The position numbers and the translations under genes were made by a program. From DASZHJ01 sp963735465 (GTDB taxonomy: Bacteria > Pseudomonadota > Alphaproteobacteria > ATCC43930 > CGMCC-115725): a stretch of 64,000 nucleotides of DNA. This document shows positions 59,433-64,000 of the stretch, piece by piece. The notes below the pieces were generated by a model. The model was not told where the DNA came from. It did not search any database and saw only the letters and a list, made by a program, of their open reading frames with translations. Where the stretch lies: the NCBI GenBank assembly GCA_963735465.1, contig CAVTLA010000001.1, positions 1,364,001 through 1,428,000 on the forward strand, written 5' to 3'. How positions within the stretch are numbered: position 1 is the first letter of the stretch; every line of letters starts with the position of its first letter.

Positions 59433-60419
59433 ATGAGCATTCAGATCGGTCCCATTCGGCTGGACGACCCCGTGATCCTGGCGCCGATGTCGGGGGTCAC
59501 GGATCTGCCATTCCGCCGAGTGGTGAAGGAGCATGGCGCCGGTCTGGTGGTCTCGGAGATGATCGCCAGCCAGGCGATGATCCGCGCCTCGCGGCAATCC
59601 CTGAAGATGGCCGAGAATTGCCCGGAAGAGCAGCCGATGGCGGTGCAGCTCGCGGGCTGCGAGCCCGAGGTGATGGCGGAGGCGGCTCGGCTCAACGAGG
59701 ACCGCGGCGCCGCGATCATCGACATCAATTTCGGCTGCCCCGTGAAGAAGGTGGTGAACGGCCACGCGGGCTCGGCGCTGATGCGCGACGAGCTGCACGC
59801 GGCGCGCATCCTGGAGGCGACGGTCAAGGCGGTGAAGCTGCCGGTGACCTTGAAGATGCGCACGGGCTGGGACGACGCCAATCGCAACGCGCCCAATCTC
59901 GCCCGCATCGCGGAAGCCTGCGGCATCCGCATGGTCACCATCCACGGCCGCACGCGCTGCCAGTTCTACGAGGGCCGCGCCGACTGGGCGTTCGTGCGCG
60001 ACGTGAAGGACGCGGTGGGAATCCCCGTGCTGGTCAACGGCGACATCACCAGCATCGAGGAGGTCGACACGGCACTCACGCAATCGGGCGCCGACGGCGT
60101 GATGGTCGGCCGCGGCGCCTACGGGCGGCCGTGGTTTCTCTCGCAAGTCATCAGCTATCTCCGCACCGGCGAGCGCGCGGCGGATCCGCCGCTGCACCGG
60201 CAGCTGGCGATCGTGCTTAGGCATTACGAGGCCATTCTCAGTCACTACGGCATTGCCACCGGCCTGCGCATGGCGCGCAAGCACCTGGGCTGGTACTCCC
60301 GCGGCCTGCACGGCGCGGCGGAATTCCGCGGCGAGATCAATCGCCAGGACGATCCCCAGCGAGTGATGTCGATGCTGCGCGCGTTCTATGAGCCGCAAAT
60401 TGAAAGGCAGGCAGCCTGA
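59433..60419 (+). CDS. dusB: tRNA-dihydrouridine synthase DusB
   Basis: 328 residues. The FMN barrel begins PVILAPMSGVTDLPFRR, continues VQLAGCEPEVMAEAA and DINFGCPVKKVVNGHAGSALM (catalytic Cys), VTLKMRTGWDD, TIHGRTRCQFYEGRADW and DGVMVGRGAYGRPWF. It reduces uridine in tRNA. The dusB (nifR3)-ntrB-ntrC order is standard in alphaproteobacteria; ntrB starts one base after its stop. Confidence 0.93.
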   Translation: MSIQIGPIRLDDPVILAPMSGVTDLPFRRVVKEHGAGLVVSEMIASQAMIRASRQSLKMAENCPEEQPMAVQLAGCEPEVMAEAARLNEDRGAAIIDINFGCPVKKVVNGHAGSALMRDELHAARILEATVKAVKLPVTLKMRTGWDDANRNAPNLARIAEACGIRMVTIHGRTRCQFYEGRADWAFVRDVKDAVGIPVLVNGDITSIEEVDTALTQSGADGVMVGRGAYGRPWFLSQVISYLRTGERAADPPLHRQLAIVLRHYEAILSHYGIATGLRMARKHLGWYSRGLHGAAEFRGEINRQDDPQRVMSMLRAFYEPQIERQAA

Positions 60420-60420
60420 G

Positions 60421-61541
60421 ATGCCGTTGACCCTCCAATCCGCCGCACCCGATCCCGTGCCGCGGCGGGTCGGCTTCGATGCCGGTGCCATACTCGCCGC
60501 CTTGCCGGATCCGGTGCTGGTGGTCGGCAAGGGCGACGTCATCCAGTACGTCAACGCCGCCGCCGAGCAGTTCTTCGACATCAGCATCTCGGCTTTGGTG
60601 GGCACGTCCCTTGCCGAATTCCTGCCCGCCGACAGCCCGCTTTTTGCGCTCATGATTGCGGTGCGCCGCAGCGGACACAGCATATCGGAATATGGCGTCA
60701 CGCTCGAGACCCCGCGGCTGGGCGCCCATGTGCTGACCATCCAGGTGACGCCCCTCAGCGAGCCCGGCGAGCGCCTGGTGGTGACGCTGCAGGAGCGGTC
60801 GATGGCGCACAAGATCGACCGCCAGCTCACGCACCGCAACGCCGCGCGCTCGGTGACGGGCATGGCGGCGATGCTGGCGCACGAGGTGAAGAATCCGCTG
60901 TCGGGCATCCGCGGCGCGGCGCAGCTCCTGGAAGAGAATCTGGGACCGAACGACCGCGAGCTGACCCGGCTGATCTGCGACGAGGCGGACCGGATCGTGG
61001 CCCTGGTGAACCGGATGGAGGTGTTCTCCGACCGCCGTCCGCTGGATCGCGGTCCTGTGAACATCCACGAGGTTCTCGATCGGGTGCGGCTGGTGGCGCA
61101 GTCCGGATTTGCCCGTCACGTCCGCTTCATCGAGGGCTACGATCCCTCGCTGCCGCCGGTGCTGGGCAACCGGGACGCTCTCATCCAGGTGTTCCTGAAC
61201 CTGGTGAAAAACGCCGCCGAGGCGGTGCCGGCCCAGGGCGGCGAGATCCAGGTCGCGACCTCCTATCAGCACGGCGTGCGCCTCGCGGTAGCCGGGACCG
61301 AGACCCGCCTGCATCTGCCTCTTTTGGTCACCGTCACCGACAACGGCGAGGGCATACCCGAGGATTTGCGGCCCCATCTCTTCGATCCCTTCGTCAGCAC
61401 CAAGCATCACGGAACTGGCCTCGGTCTTGCATTGGTGGCGAAGGTAATTGACGACCACGGCGGGGTCATCGAGTTCGATAGCCAGCCGCGGCGAACGGTG
61501 TTCCGGGTATGCCTGCCGATGGCGAGCGTGGAGAACGGGTG

Positions 61542-61542
<1 letters not shown>
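60421..61542 (+). CDS. ntrB: Nitrogen-regulation histidine kinase NtrB
   Basis: 373 residues. An N-terminal PAS domain (ALPDPVLVVGKGDVIQYVNAAAEQFF) precedes the H-box MLAHEVKNPLSGIRGAAQLLEE with His154. The N-box is NLVKNAAEAVPA, G1 is DNGEGI and G2 is HGTGLGLALVAKVIDDHGG. It phosphorylates NtrC when nitrogen is limiting, under PII control. It overlaps the ntrC start by one base (TGATG). Confidence 0.92.
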
Positions 61543-62990
<1,448 letters not shown>

Positions 62991-63033
62991 TCCTCTCCGC
63001 CGGGGGCTTTCGCCGGCACTTCTCGAGGACGGA

Positions 63034-64000
63034 ATGAGCCTGTCGCGACAGGTTCTCACATGGGCCAGTCGGGTCGGGCTCGGGCGCAAGCTCGCGGTGG
63101 CGCTTGCGGTCGCGGCGCTGGCCTCGGGTGTCTGCACCTACGCCGCCCTCGTGGGCTGGCCGCCGTTCGCCACCAGCCCGAACGCGGTCCTCTTCTTTCT
63201 GAACCTGAACCTGGTGCTGTTGCTGGCGCTCGGCGCCGTCATCGCCAAGCGCCTGGTGCAGGTGTGGGCGGAGCGGCGCCGCGGCCACGCGGGATCGCGC
63301 CTTCACGTGCGGCTGGTGGTGCTGTTCAGCCTGATCGCGGTGACGCCCACCATCATCGTCGCCGTCTTCTCCTATCTCTTCTTTACCTTCGGCGTGCAGT
63401 CCTGGTTCAGCGAGCGGGTGCGCACGGCGCTCTCGGAATCTCTCGCCGTGGCCGAGGCCTATCTGCACGAGCATCAGCAGGTGATCCGCGGCGACGTCCT
63501 GATGATGGCGTCCGACCTCAATCACGATGCCGCCACGCTCTCGGTCGATCCGCAGAAGCTCAATCAGGTGCTGGGCGCGCAGGCGGCGCTGCGGTCCCTC
63601 ACCGAGGCGGTGGTCTTCGACAGCCGCGGCCGCGTGCTGGCGCGCAGCGGCTTCAGCTACACGCTGATGCTGGATCCGGTGCCGGACTGGGCGCTGCAGC
63701 AGGCGAACCAGGGCGACGTCGCGATTCTCACCAGCGGCAACGACGACCGCGTCCGAGCCCTGGTGCGTCTCGACCGCTTCCAGGACACCTATCTCTACGT
63801 CGGCCGCTTCGTCGAGCCGCTGGTGCTCAATCACATGGAGCAGACTCAGCGCGCGGTGACCCAGTACGAGACCCTGGAAGGGCAGAGGTCGGACTACCAG
63901 ATCACCTTCGCGCTGATCTTCCTGGTGGTGGCGCTGCTGTTCCTCTTGTCCTCGGTGTGGGTGGGACTGACCTTCGCCACCAAGCTGGCGCGCCCGATCT
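63034..64000 (+). CDS. ntrY: Nitrogen-regulation histidine kinase NtrY, partial
   Basis: The first 322 residues are present, from the ATG at 63034 (GAGGACGGA upstream); the gene runs off the right edge. There are two N-terminal helices, then LHVRLVVLFSLIAVTPTIIVAVFSYLFF as the third, a periplasmic domain with VVFDSRGRVLARSG, and a fourth helix (FALIFLVVALLFLLSSVWVGL) leading into a HAMP-like start. The RLVVLFSLIAVTPTI segment is diagnostic of NtrY. NtrX is expected beyond the edge. Confidence 0.92.
   Translation, partial: MSLSRQVLTWASRVGLGRKLAVALAVAALASGVCTYAALVGWPPFATSPNAVLFFLNLNLVLLLALGAVIAKRLVQVWAERRRGHAGSRLHVRLVVLFSLIAVTPTIIVAVFSYLFFTFGVQSWFSERVRTALSESLAVAEAYLHEHQQVIRGDVLMMASDLNHDAATLSVDPQKLNQVLGAQAALRSLTEAVVFDSRGRVLARSGFSYTLMLDPVPDWALQQANQGDVAILTSGNDDRVRALVRLDRFQDTYLYVGRFVEPLVLNHMEQTQRAVTQYETLEGQRSDYQITFALIFLVVALLFLLSSVWVGLTFATKLARPI

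Noticed and set aside
58944..61064. A 706-codon minus-strand open frame over dusB and ntrB.
   Set aside because: Antisense shadow of two strongly conserved genes.

Overview
The window is a GC-rich bacterial chromosome segment that reads as an alphaproteobacterium, most likely a Rhodospirillales-like lineage. The reasons are the dusB-ntrB-ntrC-ntrY order at the right end, a fused ispDF, a CinA-type pncC next to pgpA, a NAD regulator of the Nudix-like family beside nadA-nadC, polyhydroxyalkanoate synthase, and many CoA-linked catabolic genes. Coding density is high. No gene-free gap exceeds about 280 bases, and there is no rRNA, CRISPR array, phage or insertion sequence. The only tRNA is tRNA-Glu(UUC).

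Layout. 0-8 kb: a cis-prenyltransferase cut by the left edge, phaC, a proline/alanine-rich lipoprotein, then hom-glpX-recJ and tRNA-Glu. 8-13.7 kb: two unknown genes (one a lipoprotein), a secreted protein, an SHS-type MFS carrier, and an MmgE/PrpD plus carboxymuconolactone-decarboxylase pair. 13.7-16.2 kb: a less GC-rich island with a polymorphic toxin (Tox-REase-5) and its Imm52 immunity gene. 16-25.3 kb: small secreted proteins, a DUF3750 lipoprotein, a glycosyltransferase, a TetR regulator, an ankyrin protein, a histidine kinase convergent with a response regulator, and a hisE-like gene. 25.3-37.4 kb: a flavoprotein monooxygenase, a PLD-type lipoprotein, an alpha/beta hydrolase, a split chromate transporter, an AidB-like dehydrogenase, a sensor kinase, DoxX, a peptidoglycan-binding lipoprotein, an SDR and a methyltransferase. 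37.4-45.2 kb: an ABC exporter, then a five-gene MCE (Mla-like) lipid-transport operon. 45.3-51.2 kb: a GST, an OFA-family carrier with its 39-residue small subunit, and a four-gene CoA-transferase/thioesterase operon. 51.3-56 kb: a hydroxy-acid oxidase and the NAD regulator-nadA-nadC-RidA block. 56-64 kb: ispDF-pgpA-pncC-DUF2141 on the minus strand, then a CcsA-like protein and dusB-ntrB-ntrC-ntrY on the plus strand.

Three points deserve most attention. First, the MCE operon (39457-45179) appears to have lost enzymatic activity in two of its parts. Its ABC ATPase has no Walker A lysine, no Walker B Asp-Glu, no Q-loop glutamine and no H-loop histidine, and its co-transcribed Cache-cyclase sensor has lost a metal Asp plus the catalytic Asn and Arg. 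Second, the toxin/immunity pair looks horizontally acquired. Third, eight genes are interrupted by eleven frameshifts, and every one is repaired by deleting a single base. That uniform +1 pattern points to sequencing insertions rather than gene decay, so these genes are annotated here as functional.
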